A DNA stretch of 53,456 nucleotides. Origin: Oscillospiraceae bacterium (GTDB lineage Bacteria > Bacillota > Clostridia > Oscillospirales > Oscillospiraceae). Location of the stretch: positions 1 through 53,456 of the forward strand of contig JAFQBN010000030.1 in assembly GCA_017416685.1 (NCBI GenBank). The letters are read 5' to 3'. Below are positions 44,448 through 52,874 of the stretch, in pieces; within the stretch, counting starts at the first letter, position 1, and every line of letters begins with the position of its first letter. The notes beneath the pieces are model-generated. The model worked only from the letters and a program-made list of their open reading frames with translations, searched no databases and was not told the DNA's origin. A program made the translations under genes and the position numbers.

Positions 44448-44624
44448 TCAGCAGCCGCAGCCGCAATCGTCGCCGCAGCCGCAGCGGTTTCCACCGCAGC
44501 CGTAGTTGTTGCCGCAGCCGCAGCTGTTCCCGCTCCAGCCGTTCCCGCCGCAGCAGCAGCACAGGATGATGATCAGGATGATGATCCACAGACAACCGCC
44601 GTTACCCCAGTTATTACCGCACAT
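44448..44624 (-). CDS. 58-residue Cys/Gly-rich membrane miniprotein
   Basis: Too short for most gene callers but well supported: GAGGTG lies 7 bases before the ATG and a terminator follows the TGA by 8 bases. The product has 14 cysteines in 58 residues. It starts MCGNNWGNGGC, continues with a very hydrophobic Ile/Leu segment (LWIIILIIIL, residues 12-21) that ends in four consecutive Cys (22-25), and finishes with a Gly/Asn/Cys repeat region (NSCGCGNNYGCGGNRCGCG, then DDCGCGC). One short membrane anchor with a Cys-rich tail resembles small spore-coat or metal-binding proteins. I do not recognise the family. Function unknown. Confidence 0.75.
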   Translation of the reverse strand: MCGNNWGNGGCLWIIILIIILCCCCGGNGWSGNSCGCGNNYGCGGNRCGCGDDCGCGC

Positions 44625-44748
44625 GTAACTTCACCTCATTCAAAATAGTCACCTTCCCAGGTTTGGTCAGGTGCCGTACCATCCCATACTATGGCGCGGA
44701 CCTGTCCCCTGTTCCGGCCTTTATGTATTTTTATCAGGAGTTGAGCTT

Positions 44749-45897
44749 ATGTCACAGGAGAACAGCACCCCCCGCCGCAGCAATCGCCGCCGCAGACGCA
44801 GCCGCCGCACCGCCAGCATCACCACACTGTATATCGTTGCGGTACTCGGCCTTTCCGTACTGCTGGCTGCGCTGATCTGGATCGCCGCCAACGATGTTCT
44901 GGCCCTGAACAAACCTGAGCATACCGCCACTGTGGTACTGTCGGAGGATTACTTCAATATCCGCACCAAAACGGACGAGGATGGCAACATCACCACCACC
45001 TACAGGGCAAAGATGGGTAAGGTGGCCAGCCTGCTGAAGCAGAACGACCTCATTGAATTCAAGTCCCTGTTCCGCCTGTTCTCCGGTGCAACGGACGGTG
45101 AAAAGAAGCTGCGCCCCGGTGCCTATCAGCTGAACACCGAAATGGATTACCGTTCCCTCATCGCCGGTATGGGCGCCCACTCGGACAGCCGTGTCATTGT
45201 GGAGGTCACCATTCCCGAGGGTTACACCGTGGCCCAGACCTTCCAGTTGCTGGAGGACAACGGCGTTGCCAGCGCTGAGGTTCTGAACGAATACGCCGCC
45301 AACTACAACTACGGCTTCTCCTTCCTGCAGGATATTCCTCTTGGCGACGCCAACCGGCTGGAAGGCTTCCTGTTCCCCGATACCTACGAGTTCTACGTCA
45401 ACCATGACCCCAAATACGTTATCAACAAGCTTCTGCAGAACTTTGACGCCGTCTACACTCAGGAGATGCGCGATCAGGTTGCCGCCGGCAAATACAGTCT
45501 GCGGGAATACCTGACGGTAGCCTCTCTCATCGAGCGCGAGACCGACGGCTCCGACCGGGGCAAGATCGCCTCCGTCATTTACAACCGCCTGCAAAATCCC
45601 AATTCTTCCGCCGGAACCAACGGTTTCCTGCAGGTGGATGCTACGCTGGTCTATATTACGGGTAACGTCCCCACCGCCGCAGATAAGGAGATAGACTCCC
45701 CCTACAACACCTATAAGTACCGCGGCCTGCCTCCCACCCCCATTGCCAACCCGGGTCTGGCCTCCCTGAAGGCCGCACTTGATCCCGAAAACACCGGTTA
45801 CTACTTCTACGCTCTGGGTGATAACGGCAAGCATCGCTTCTTTGCCGATTACAACAGCATGCGCAATTGGATGAACTCGCAGGAACTCTATAAGTAA
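44749..45897 (+). CDS. mltG: endolytic transglycosylase MltG
   Basis: 382 residues. Cuts nascent glycan strands at the membrane. A very basic cytoplasmic head (RRSNRRRRRSRR), one membrane helix (about 25-45), an LysM-like beta region and the YceG domain with VEVTIPEGYTVAQ, LEGFLFPDTYEF, the catalytic Glu in VASLIERET (about 268) and the RGLPPTPIANPGLASLKAAL signature. The ATG at 44749 follows TCAGGAG; an earlier in-frame start at 44671 would add unrelated residues. A weak promoter (TTGGTC, 18 bases, TACTAT at 44663-44692) lies upstream. Confidence 0.95.
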   Translation: MSQENSTPRRSNRRRRRSRRTASITTLYIVAVLGLSVLLAALIWIAANDVLALNKPEHTATVVLSEDYFNIRTKTDEDGNITTTYRAKMGKVASLLKQNDLIEFKSLFRLFSGATDGEKKLRPGAYQLNTEMDYRSLIAGMGAHSDSRVIVEVTIPEGYTVAQTFQLLEDNGVASAEVLNEYAANYNYGFSFLQDIPLGDANRLEGFLFPDTYEFYVNHDPKYVINKLLQNFDAVYTQEMRDQVAAGKYSLREYLTVASLIERETDGSDRGKIASVIYNRLQNPNSSAGTNGFLQVDATLVYITGNVPTAADKEIDSPYNTYKYRGLPPTPIANPGLASLKAALDPENTGYYFYALGDNGKHRFFADYNSMRNWMNSQELYK

Positions 45898-45905
45898 TAG
45901 TCCTT

Positions 45906-45935
45906 CCGCCCGGATGCCCCAGGGTATCCGGGCGG
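45906..45935 (+). other. hairpin between mltG and trhP
   Basis: CCGCCCGGAT pairs with ATCCGGGCGG around a 10-base loop without a following T-run; a partial terminator or mRNA-stability element. Confidence 0.6.
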
Positions 45936-45957
45936 CCTACTGTGAGGAGGTTTTTCT

Positions 45958-47181
45958 ATGACCACCCCCAATATCGAACTGCTTGCTCCCGCCGGAGACA
46001 TGGAACGGCTGCACATGGCTCTGGCCTACGGTGCGGACGCGGTCTATCTGGCCGGCACCACCTTTGGCATGCGGGCCTTTGCAGGCAACTTTGACCATGA
46101 TGAGCTTTGCGCAGCTGTGAAGCTGGCTCACGCCAAAGGTGTACGGGTCCACGTGACCTGCAATACCATGCCCCGCAACGACGAGATCGCCGCCCTGCCC
46201 CAATGGCTGGAATTCTTACAGGATGCCGGCGTGGATGCCATCATCGCCGCCGATGTGGGTGTTTTGTCTTTGGCAACGCGCCATGCTCCGAAGGTTCAGG
46301 TACATATCTCCACCCAGGCAAGTATCGTCAACTACCACTCTGCCAACGCCTGGCACGATTTGGGCGCCAGCCGGGTCATCCTGGCCCGGGAGCTGTCCCT
46401 GGATGAGATCGCCGCCATCCGGGCCAAGACTCCTGCATCTTTGGAACTCGAGGCCTTTGTCCACGGTGCCATGTGCGTGTCCTATTCCGGCCGATGCCTG
46501 CTGTCCAACTACATGACCGACTCCAGCCGTGACTCCAACCGGGGGGCCTGCGCCCAACCCTGCCGCTATCAGTACACTCTGATGGAGGAAAAGCGCCCCG
46601 GTGAGCATTTCCCCGTCTTTGAGGACGAACAGGGTACGTACATCTTAAACTCCCGGGACATGTGCATGATCGACCACATCCCTGAGTTGATGGCTGCCGG
46701 GCTGAACAGCCTGAAAATTGAGGGCCGGGCCAAGTCCGCCTACTACGCCGCCATCGTTACCGGCGCCTATCGCCACGCCATCGACGCCGCAGCCGCCGGA
46801 CAGGCCCTTGACCCCGCGTGGCGGGAGGAAGTGGAAAAGGTCAGCCACCGCCCCTACTCCACCGGCTTCTACTTTGGCCATCCCGGTCAGTACTACGCCG
46901 ATGGCCGCTACATCCGGGACTGGCAGGTGTGCGCTGTGGTGGAGTCCTGCACCCCCGACGGCCTTGCCACCCTGTCCCTGCGCAACAAATTCACCGCCGG
47001 GGACGAGGTGGAGATCGTCGGTCCCAACACTCCCGCCATGGCTTTTCACGCCCCGGTCATGACCGACATGGACGGCTTTGCATTGGAGCAGCCCCGCAAG
47101 CCGGAAATGCGCTTTACCATGCAGCTGCCCAAGGCCGTCCCTCCCCTGTCCCTGCTGCGCCATCAGGCAGAGGGATTGTAA
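45958..47181 (+). CDS. trhP: peptidase U32 family, tRNA uridine 5-hydroxylation protein TrhP-like
   Basis: 407 residues. N-terminal LLAPAGDMERLHMALAYGADAVYL and central CVSYSGRCLLSNY with RGACAQPCRYQY are the U32 hallmarks; the four Cys of the central region (C in MCVS, GRCL, GACA, QPCR) are the ones expected to bind an Fe-S cluster in TrhP. TrhP (YegQ/YrrN/YrrO) makes 5-hydroxyuridine at the tRNA wobble position with prephenate. In B. subtilis the yrr genes also follow mltG (yrrL), matching this order. No second U32 gene is adjacent here. AGGAGG precedes the ATG. Confidence 0.92.
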   Translation: MTTPNIELLAPAGDMERLHMALAYGADAVYLAGTTFGMRAFAGNFDHDELCAAVKLAHAKGVRVHVTCNTMPRNDEIAALPQWLEFLQDAGVDAIIAADVGVLSLATRHAPKVQVHISTQASIVNYHSANAWHDLGASRVILARELSLDEIAAIRAKTPASLELEAFVHGAMCVSYSGRCLLSNYMTDSSRDSNRGACAQPCRYQYTLMEEKRPGEHFPVFEDEQGTYILNSRDMCMIDHIPELMAAGLNSLKIEGRAKSAYYAAIVTGAYRHAIDAAAAGQALDPAWREEVEKVSHRPYSTGFYFGHPGQYYADGRYIRDWQVCAVVESCTPDGLATLSLRNKFTAGDEVEIVGPNTPAMAFHAPVMTDMDGFALEQPRKPEMRFTMQLPKAVPPLSLLRHQAEGL

Positions 47182-47202
47182 GGTATATCTACTTTGCGTA
47201 GG

Positions 47203-47231
47203 TTGCACCAAGTACTGTTCCATGCTATGCT
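47203..47231 (+). promoter_or_regulatory. promoter of the HTH-desulfoferrodoxin gene
   Basis: TTGCAC, 17-base spacer, TATGCT, ending 25 bases before the ATG. A CTAC/GTAG inverted repeat lies just upstream of the -35 box. Confidence 0.75.
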
Positions 47232-47255
47232 GAAATCAGAAAGGGCGTGGATACT

Positions 47256-47840
47256 ATGAATTCCTATGTCACCGGCGCAGCCATCAAATCGCTGCGAGAA
47301 AGCAAACATCTGACTCAGGCGGAACTGGCCGAACAGCTCGGTGTCAGCGATAAAGCCGTTTCAAAATGGGAGACCGGAAAGGGTTTTCCCGACAGCTCCC
47401 TGTTGCAGCCGCTGGCCGCCGCGCTGGGTGTGTCCGTTATCGAACTTCTCAACGGCAAAGTCATCGTCAACCGCAATGCGTCCGGCAACCTGCTGCGTTC
47501 CAAATGGTATGTCTGCCCCGTCTGCGGCAACGTGATCCATACCACAGGAGATGCTGTCATCAGCTGCTGCGGGGTCACTCTGCCCCCTTTGGAGGCGGAG
47601 GACCCGGACGATGCTCACGCATTGACTGTTGAAAAAGTGGAGGATGAGCATTTTCTCACCATCCACCATCCCATGACCAAGCAGCACTATATCTCTTTTA
47701 TGGCCTTTGTCACATCCGACCGACTTCAGCTGGTCAAGCTCTACCCGGAGGGTGAAGCTCAGACCCGCCTTTCCCTGCGGGGCCGAGGGTTCGTGTATTT
47801 CTATTGCAACAAACACGGCCTGTTTCAGCAGAAGATATAA
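47256..47840 (+). CDS. XRE-family HTH protein fused to a desulfoferrodoxin-like (superoxide reductase) module
   Basis: 194 residues in three parts. Residues 8-65 are an XRE helix-turn-helix (LTQAELAEQLGVSDKAVSKW). Residues 84-111 match the desulforedoxin domain of desulfoferrodoxin: Cys87, Cys90, then adjacent Cys104-Cys105 (CPVCG, later CCG). Residues 113-190 match the superoxide reductase domain, with all expected iron ligands: His121, His138 and His144 (HHPMTKQHY, same six-residue spacing as in desulfoferrodoxin), Cys184 and His187 (YCNKHGLF, same three-residue spacing). It therefore looks like a DNA-binding protein with two iron centres that could sense superoxide, oxygen or iron. The ATG at 47256 is 10 bases after AAAGGG. 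Monocistronic. Confidence 0.88.
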   Translation: MNSYVTGAAIKSLRESKHLTQAELAEQLGVSDKAVSKWETGKGFPDSSLLQPLAAALGVSVIELLNGKVIVNRNASGNLLRSKWYVCPVCGNVIHTTGDAVISCCGVTLPPLEAEDPDDAHALTVEKVEDEHFLTIHHPMTKQHYISFMAFVTSDRLQLVKLYPEGEAQTRLSLRGRGFVYFYCNKHGLFQQKI

Positions 47841-47843
47841 AAA

Positions 47844-47871
47844 CAGCGGCAACACACAGGTGTTGCCGCTG
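47844..47871. terminator. bidirectional terminator
   Basis: CAGCGGCAACA (47844-47854) pairs with TGTTGCCGCTG (47861-47871); CTTTGTTT follows on the plus strand and TTTTTAT on the minus strand, serving both convergent genes. Confidence 0.88.
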
Positions 47872-47877
47872 CTTTGT

Positions 47878-47997
47878 TTATGCCGGGATGTCAAGTTCCT
47901 CCAGCGCCTCCCGCTCGTTATCGGCAGAAAAGCAGAACCGACCCGCGTGGTCGTAAACCTCCACATGACCTCTCACCCAAACGATGCTGTAATCCAT
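47878..47997 (-). CDS. 39-residue conserved-looking small protein
   Basis: AAAGGAG lies about 9 bases before the ATG at 47997. The product, beginning MDYSIVWVRGHVEVYDHAG and ending in an acidic EREALEELDIPA helix, has an amphipathic beta hairpin then a helix; similar small proteins are common in Clostridia by memory only. A longer frame upstream to 48300 is open but runs through hairpin-rich non-coding DNA and is not used. Function unknown. Confidence 0.6.
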   Translation of the reverse strand: MDYSIVWVRGHVEVYDHAGRFCFSADNEREALEELDIPA

Positions 47998-47999
47998 GG

Positions 48000-48596
48000 T
48001 CCGCACTCCTTTCGCTTTCTTATCCTGACCACAGTATAGCAAGAAGAAAGTACCATAAAACGGACTTTTGATTGCCGCTTTGCTGTTTCGCCCTGCGGGG
48101 CGACCTACTTTGCCCGTGTCGGCAAAGTAGGCAAAACGCCACCGGGGTTGGCGTGGGATGAGATTGGACGCTTCGCGCCTGCATCTCATACACGCTGCAC
48201 CCCGGACCCCAAGGGAACGGCTCGTAAGCGGCAGATATTCCTTGCGTCCGGCGCACCTGTGACGATACCACGATGCTTCTTTAGGCTGCCGCCCCGCCAA
48301 GCATCAACTAAACTGCACTCCTACTGGACAAAAGCGCCTGCTGCGATGGGTGTTTCGTTCCTGCAGTGCAAGTCGGCGGGAGTTTGTTAGACGAGCAAAG
48401 TTACAGATAGCACAGAGTGCGGCAGCATAATCGGCGCTGGATGGGTCAGAGGTGACCGCCGACCGTGTAGGTGTGACCCCACGGATATCACCCAAAGGAA
48501 GTTTTAAGAAACCATGGGTTTCTTAACGCCCTTTTCGTGTCTTTTGTGGCGCTACAAAAGACACCCGCCCGGGGGCGGAACATCTTTTTCACAAAA
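48000..48596. other. 600-base non-coding stretch rich in inverted repeats
   Basis: I find no gene here. It contains perfect inverted repeats: CGCCC/GGGCG (48089-48102), CCTACTTTGCC/GGCAAAGTAGG (48104-48114 and 48121-48131), TTAAGAAACC/GGTTTCTTAA (48504-48513 and 48517-48526), GTGTCTTTTGT/ACAAAAGACAC (48537-48547 and 48554-48564) and CCGCCC/GGGCGG (48565-48578). The layout suggests a repetitive intergenic element or a structured RNA. Confidence 0.6.
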
Positions 48597-48625
48597 CAAG
48601 AGCCGCCTCAGTGAGGCGGCTCTTG
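48597..48625 (-). terminator. terminator of metG
   Basis: CAAGAGCCGCCTCA pairs with TGAGGCGGCTCTTG; TTTTGTG follows on the minus strand, 18 bases after the metG stop. Confidence 0.92.
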
Positions 48626-48643
48626 TTGCAATTAAACCCAAAA

Positions 48644-50608
48644 TCAACACATTTTCGCGCCGGCGGGAATTTTGTCATCCAGCATCAGCAGGTTCAGCTT
48701 CTCCTCACCTTTCTCGGTGTGAACGGCGGAGATCAGCATACCGCAGGACTCCTGCCCCATCATCTTGCGGGGAGGCAGGTTGACAATGGCCATCAGGGTC
48801 TTGCCCACCAGTTCCTCGGGCTTATAGAACTTGGCGATACCGGACAGGATCTGCCGGTCGGTTCCGGTGCCGTCATCCAGCGTGAACTTCAGCAGCTTGT
48901 CGCTCTTTTTCACGTTCTCGCAGGCCTTGACCTTCACGGCGCGGAAGTCGGACTTGCAGAAGGTGTCAAAGTCTACCTGCTCGGTCAGCTGAGGCTCCAG
49001 CTCCAGATCGGGCAGGGCGGCCTTCTTGGCGGCCTCTGCAATGGCCTCCAGCTCGGCAATGGCCTTCTCAGCGTCGATACGGGGGAACAGGTTGTCACCG
49101 CGGCATACCTTGGCATCGGCCTTCAGCGAGCCGTACACGGCGGCGCTGTCCCAGCTGGAGCAGCATTCGCAGGCACCGATCTGCTCCAAAATCTTGGCAG
49201 CAGACTCGGGCATGAAGGGGGTCAGCAGGATGGCGGAAATGCGCAGGCACTCCAGCAGGTTGTACATGACGGTGGCAAGGCGGTCGCCGTTGTCGTCCAT
49301 GTCCTTGGCAAGGGTCCAGGGTGCATTCTCGTCGATGTACTTGTTGGCCCGGCCGATGACCTTGAACACCTCGGCCAGGGCGTTCTGGAAGGCGTACTGC
49401 TCCATCTGCTCCTCATAGCGAGCGCGCAGGCCGGAGGCCATAGTCACCAGCTCATCGTCCAGCGCATCAGCCTTGCGGGCGGTGGGCAGCTGGCCGCCAA
49501 AGTACTTGTCCACCATGGACACAGTGCGGCTGAGCAGGTTGCCCAAATCGTTGGCCAGGTCCACATTGATGGTACCGATCAGGCTCTCATTGGAGAAGTT
49601 GCCGTCGGAGCCAAAGGGGAAGGTGCGCAGCAGGAAGAAGCGCAGGGCGTCCACGCCGAACATCTCGGCCAGCACATAGGGGTCAACCACGTTGCCCTTG
49701 GACTTGCTCATCTTACCGCCGTCCAGCAGCAGCCAGCCGTGACCGAAGACCTTCTTGGGCAGGGGCATATCCATGCTCATGAGCATGGCGGGCCAGATGA
49801 TGGAGTGGAACCGGACGATCTCTTTGCCCACGAAGTGAACATCGGCAGGCCAGAAGTCCTTGTAATCGTCGTACTTATCGTTCAGGAAGCCCAAAGCGGT
49901 GGTGTAGTTGAACAGGGCATCCACCCACACGTAGACCACGTGGCCGGGGTCAAAGTCCACAGGCACGCCCCAGGTGAAGCTGGTGCGGGACACGCACAGA
50001 TCCTCCAGACCGGGCTTGATGAAGTTATTGACCATCTCGTTCACGCGGGAACGGGGTTCCAGAAAGTCGGTGTTCTCCAGCAGGTCCTGCACACGGTCGG
50101 CATACTTGGACAGGCGGAAGAAGTAGGCCTCCTCCTCCGCATCCTCCACGGGGCGGCCGCAGTCGGGACACTTGCCGTCCACCAGCTGGCTCTCGGTCCA
50201 GAAGGACTCGCAGGGCTTGCAGTACTTGCCCTTATAGCTGCCCTTATAGATGTCGCCGTTCTCGTACATCTTCTTAAAGATCTTCTGAATGGCGGCAACG
50301 TGGTAGTCGTCGGTGGTGCGGATGAAGCGGTCGTTGGAGATGTTCATCAGCTTCCACAGGTCCAGAATGCCCCGCTCGCCTTTCACGATGTTGTCCACGA
50401 ATTCCTGAGGGGTCACGCCGGCCTGAGCGGCCTTGTCCTCGATCTTCTGTCCATGCTCATCGGTGCCGGTCAGAAACAGCACATCACAGCCGGTCAGCCG
50501 CTTATAGCGGGCCATGGCGTCGGTGGCCACGGTGCAGTAGGTGTGGCCGATGTGCAGCTTGTCGCTGGGGTAGTAAATGGGGGTGGTAATATAGAATTTA
50601 TTGGCCAT
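48644..50608 (-). CDS. metG: methionine--tRNA ligase
   Basis: 654 residues. Charges initiator and elongator tRNA-Met. HIGH motif in DKLHIGHTYCTV (residues 14-25), a single zinc knuckle CKPC...CPDC (about 127-147), KMSKS as GGKMSKSKGNVV, and a C-terminal OB-fold tRNA-binding domain (FDTFCKSDFRAVKVKACENV, then NLPPRKMMGQESCGM). Start ATG at 50608 is preceded by GGAGG; upstream in-frame codons belong to the overlapping gene. The start overlaps the stop of the membrane protein gene by 11 bases. Confidence 0.98.
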   Translation of the reverse strand: MANKFYITTPIYYPSDKLHIGHTYCTVATDAMARYKRLTGCDVLFLTGTDEHGQKIEDKAAQAGVTPQEFVDNIVKGERGILDLWKLMNISNDRFIRTTDDYHVAAIQKIFKKMYENGDIYKGSYKGKYCKPCESFWTESQLVDGKCPDCGRPVEDAEEEAYFFRLSKYADRVQDLLENTDFLEPRSRVNEMVNNFIKPGLEDLCVSRTSFTWGVPVDFDPGHVVYVWVDALFNYTTALGFLNDKYDDYKDFWPADVHFVGKEIVRFHSIIWPAMLMSMDMPLPKKVFGHGWLLLDGGKMSKSKGNVVDPYVLAEMFGVDALRFFLLRTFPFGSDGNFSNESLIGTINVDLANDLGNLLSRTVSMVDKYFGGQLPTARKADALDDELVTMASGLRARYEEQMEQYAFQNALAEVFKVIGRANKYIDENAPWTLAKDMDDNGDRLATVMYNLLECLRISAILLTPFMPESAAKILEQIGACECCSSWDSAAVYGSLKADAKVCRGDNLFPRIDAEKAIAELEAIAEAAKKAALPDLELEPQLTEQVDFDTFCKSDFRAVKVKACENVKKSDKLLKFTLDDGTGTDRQILSGIAKFYKPEELVGKTLMAIVNLPPRKMMGQESCGMLISAVHTEKGEEKLNLLMLDDKIPAGAKMC

Positions 50609-51437
50609 TGTCGGTATCCTCCAATTCAGTTTCTTCTTCAGGCTGTTCCGCTTCCTCCGGGGGACACATTCGCTCGGGTCGTTCCGGACCAAAAGCAGCA
50701 CCCAGCAACATATAGCTCTGTGCGGTCAGCCAGACGGCGCTGCCCAGCCACACCAACGTACAGGCAAGCCCCACACCGTCGGCCAGTGCCGCGCCGGTCA
50801 GGGCGATGGCCAGCAGACCAAACACACAGGTGCGGCCTGCGCCGCCCTTATCAAGTGCCAGCGTCACCTGTCCGTACAGGGCCAACACGATAGCCACAGC
50901 GGACAAAAGCTGCCACGCGTACAGCTGCACCTCCGGCTGCCGGGCATGCTGCTGATAGACCGTGACCAGCCACAGCAGCGTTCCGAATGCGGGACCCATG
51001 AGCAGAATGGGCATCCCCTCCGACCACACGCCCCGGTACATTTTCGGGGCCGCCATGGCGGCCGTGGCGCCGCCCACGATCAGCAGCAGGCTTGCCGCCA
51101 AGCTCAGTATGCTTCGGTCCGCATCCCCATAGGTCAGCCGCAGGGTCAGCACACCGGCGATCAGCATGACCAGTCCGCCGGCCAATGCGGTCATCGCGTA
51201 ACCGGAAGCAGGTGCGTAGAACCAGTCCGGAGCCGCCAATCGCGGCATTCTGCGGCAGGCCGTTATAAATGCCGCTGCAAGGGCCGCCATCAGCAGCACC
51301 AGCAGAATTCCGCCGGCTGTTACGCTCATAAGCCTGGTGGCCGGGTCATAGGCTGTATTCAATTCCCATCTGCGCAGGGCGAACCCCGCGATACCGCCCA
51401 CCCACGCAAGGGCAGGCAGCAGAATGTGCTTTTTCAT
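50598..51437 (-). CDS. multi-pass membrane protein, function unknown
   Basis: 279 residues with about eight hydrophobic helices and a highly acidic C-terminal tail (PEEAEQPEEETELEDTDNG). I do not recognise a family. Start ATG at 51437 is chosen because AAGGAG lies 7 bases upstream, whereas the ATG 6 bases earlier is too close to it. The 3' end overlaps metG by 11 bases, so metG translation is probably coupled to it; the promoter at 51470 would serve both. Confidence 0.7.
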   Translation of the reverse strand: MKKHILLPALAWVGGIAGFALRRWELNTAYDPATRLMSVTAGGILLVLLMAALAAAFITACRRMPRLAAPDWFYAPASGYAMTALAGGLVMLIAGVLTLRLTYGDADRSILSLAASLLLIVGGATAAMAAPKMYRGVWSEGMPILLMGPAFGTLLWLVTVYQQHARQPEVQLYAWQLLSAVAIVLALYGQVTLALDKGGAGRTCVFGLLAIALTGAALADGVGLACTLVWLGSAVWLTAQSYMLLGAAFGPERPERMCPPEEAEQPEEETELEDTDNGQ

Positions 51438-51469
51438 ACTCATTCTCCTTACAGGGACACTAACAAAGT

Positions 51470-51498
51470 ATTATATACCTAATTTATCCAAAAAGCAA
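51470..51498 (-). promoter_or_regulatory. promoter of the membrane protein-metG unit
   Basis: Minus strand TTGCTT, 17-base spacer, exact TATAAT, about 33 bases before the start codon. Confidence 0.85.
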
Positions 51499-51523
51499 CC
51501 GATACAACGGCCTTTCCGCAGGT

Positions 51524-52723
51524 TTATTCCTCCCCCGCCACCGGCCCGCAGGTCCACTCCCGACCCGGCGTGGAAATCGTGTCCATGCACAGGTCATACA
51601 AGTCGGTGCAGCGGCGCTCCAGTTCGAACAGCCGCCGTGCATCGCCGTCCAGCCGCTTGACGTGGGCGGGCTTGGTGATGACGGGCAGAGCGGCTTTTTT
51701 GCGCATTTGAGCCAGCACACGTCTCCCCCGCTCGTTGGACCCCAGCACCCGGATATAGGGCGGCGTTTCCGGTACATCCGCCGCGCTCAGGCCCAAGTAC
51801 GCCCACAGCACCAGCCGCCGCAGCCGGGCATGGGTAAAGCGGCGGGTTTTGGCTCGTTCAAAGAAATCGGCAAGGTCTGCACAGGTTCTGCCTGAGCGCT
51901 CCAGCCGTCGGGTCAGGCCCTCCGTTTCGCCGGAATCGGGCAGTTTGCCCCAATCTTCCGCCGTCATGGTGCGCAGCCGTGCAAGGATGGCTCGCTCGGC
52001 ACGCAAAAGGCTGGGGCGACTTGCCCCCTTCAACACCTCAAGCCCGCCGCAGGGCAAATATCCCTCCACCTCATTCCAGTTCTCCACAGCAATTTCTTCC
52101 CGCAGCTGGGTGGCAGAGCGGAACGCTTCTTCGTTCGTCACCTCGTTATGCCCCGCCCCCTGCCTCAGAACGGTCATGGGCTTGATTTCGCTTTTCAGGG
52201 CATTCAGGGCGCGAATGTATTCCACGCCCAGATTGTTGTTGGGTTTTGCCAACAGGCTGCCCGGCTCCCTGCCCAGCACCTGCTCCACCGCCCGCTGGCG
52301 GCAGGCTGCAAAGCTCTCGCCCTTGTCCAGCAGGGGCGTGAGAGCGGCCCGATAGGCTTCGCTGTCCAGACACTGCGCCACCCGGCACAGCTTGTCCACG
52401 TCGCCGCACTCGCTGCCGAAGCTGATGGCATCGACGACGCCGCAGGCGTGGAGAATGGATACTGCACCACGGGCGAAGGACTCCGCCGAGGACATGGCCC
52501 AAACCGTGGGCAGTTCCAGCACAAGGTCCGCCCCGCCCATCAGGGCAAGTCGCGCACGGGTCCACTTGTCCGCCACGGCGCAGTCGGCCTGCTGCACCCA
52601 GTTGCCGCTCATGACGGCAACCACCGCGCAGTCCCCGCCCATCGCTGCCCGGGTGACCGCGATTTGATGGGCGTGTCCCGTATGGAAGGGGTTATATTCC
52701 GCCACGATGCCGGCAACTTTCAT
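51524..52723 (-). CDS. tmcAL: tRNA(Met) cytidine acetate ligase TmcAL-like nucleotidyltransferase
   Basis: 399 residues. N-terminal HIGH-superfamily nucleotidyltransferase: VAGIVAEYNPFHTGHAHQI (residues 3-21), GNWVQQADCAVADKWTRA and LVLELPTVWAMSSAE. TmcAL (YlbM) uses acetate and ATP to make N4-acetylcytidine at the wobble position of elongator tRNA-Met. The following GVEYIRAL and LREEIAVENW segments fit. Acetate kinase, another acetate enzyme, is divergently encoded next to it. GGGAGTGA precedes the ATG. Confidence 0.93.
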   Translation of the reverse strand: MKVAGIVAEYNPFHTGHAHQIAVTRAAMGGDCAVVAVMSGNWVQQADCAVADKWTRARLALMGGADLVLELPTVWAMSSAESFARGAVSILHACGVVDAISFGSECGDVDKLCRVAQCLDSEAYRAALTPLLDKGESFAACRQRAVEQVLGREPGSLLAKPNNNLGVEYIRALNALKSEIKPMTVLRQGAGHNEVTNEEAFRSATQLREEIAVENWNEVEGYLPCGGLEVLKGASRPSLLRAERAILARLRTMTAEDWGKLPDSGETEGLTRRLERSGRTCADLADFFERAKTRRFTHARLRRLVLWAYLGLSAADVPETPPYIRVLGSNERGRRVLAQMRKKAALPVITKPAHVKRLDGDARRLFELERRCTDLYDLCMDTISTPGREWTCGPVAGEE

Positions 52724-52771
52724 AAAAATTCACTCCCGAGAAAAAATAATGAGAAAATGTCAAAAAACGGC

Positions 52772-52800
52772 TTGTCCTTTTGCAAAAAAAGGATTAGAAT
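52772..52800 (+). promoter_or_regulatory. promoter of ackA
   Basis: TTGTCC, 17-base spacer, TAGAAT, about 75 bases before the ackA start. Confidence 0.65.
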
Positions 52801-52874
52801 GGTTTGTTGTAAATAGTTTAATATATTCCTCGCGCTGAGGCAATAAAAACATCGCTTTGAAGGAGAGAAAATCA

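Noticed and set aside
48003-48300. N-terminal extension of the 39-residue small protein to 140 codons
   Set aside because: The extension runs through non-coding hairpin DNA and the internal ATG has the only good ribosome site.
48611-50893. Open frame of about 760 codons opposite metG
   Set aside because: Antisense shadow of a confident aminoacyl-tRNA synthetase gene.
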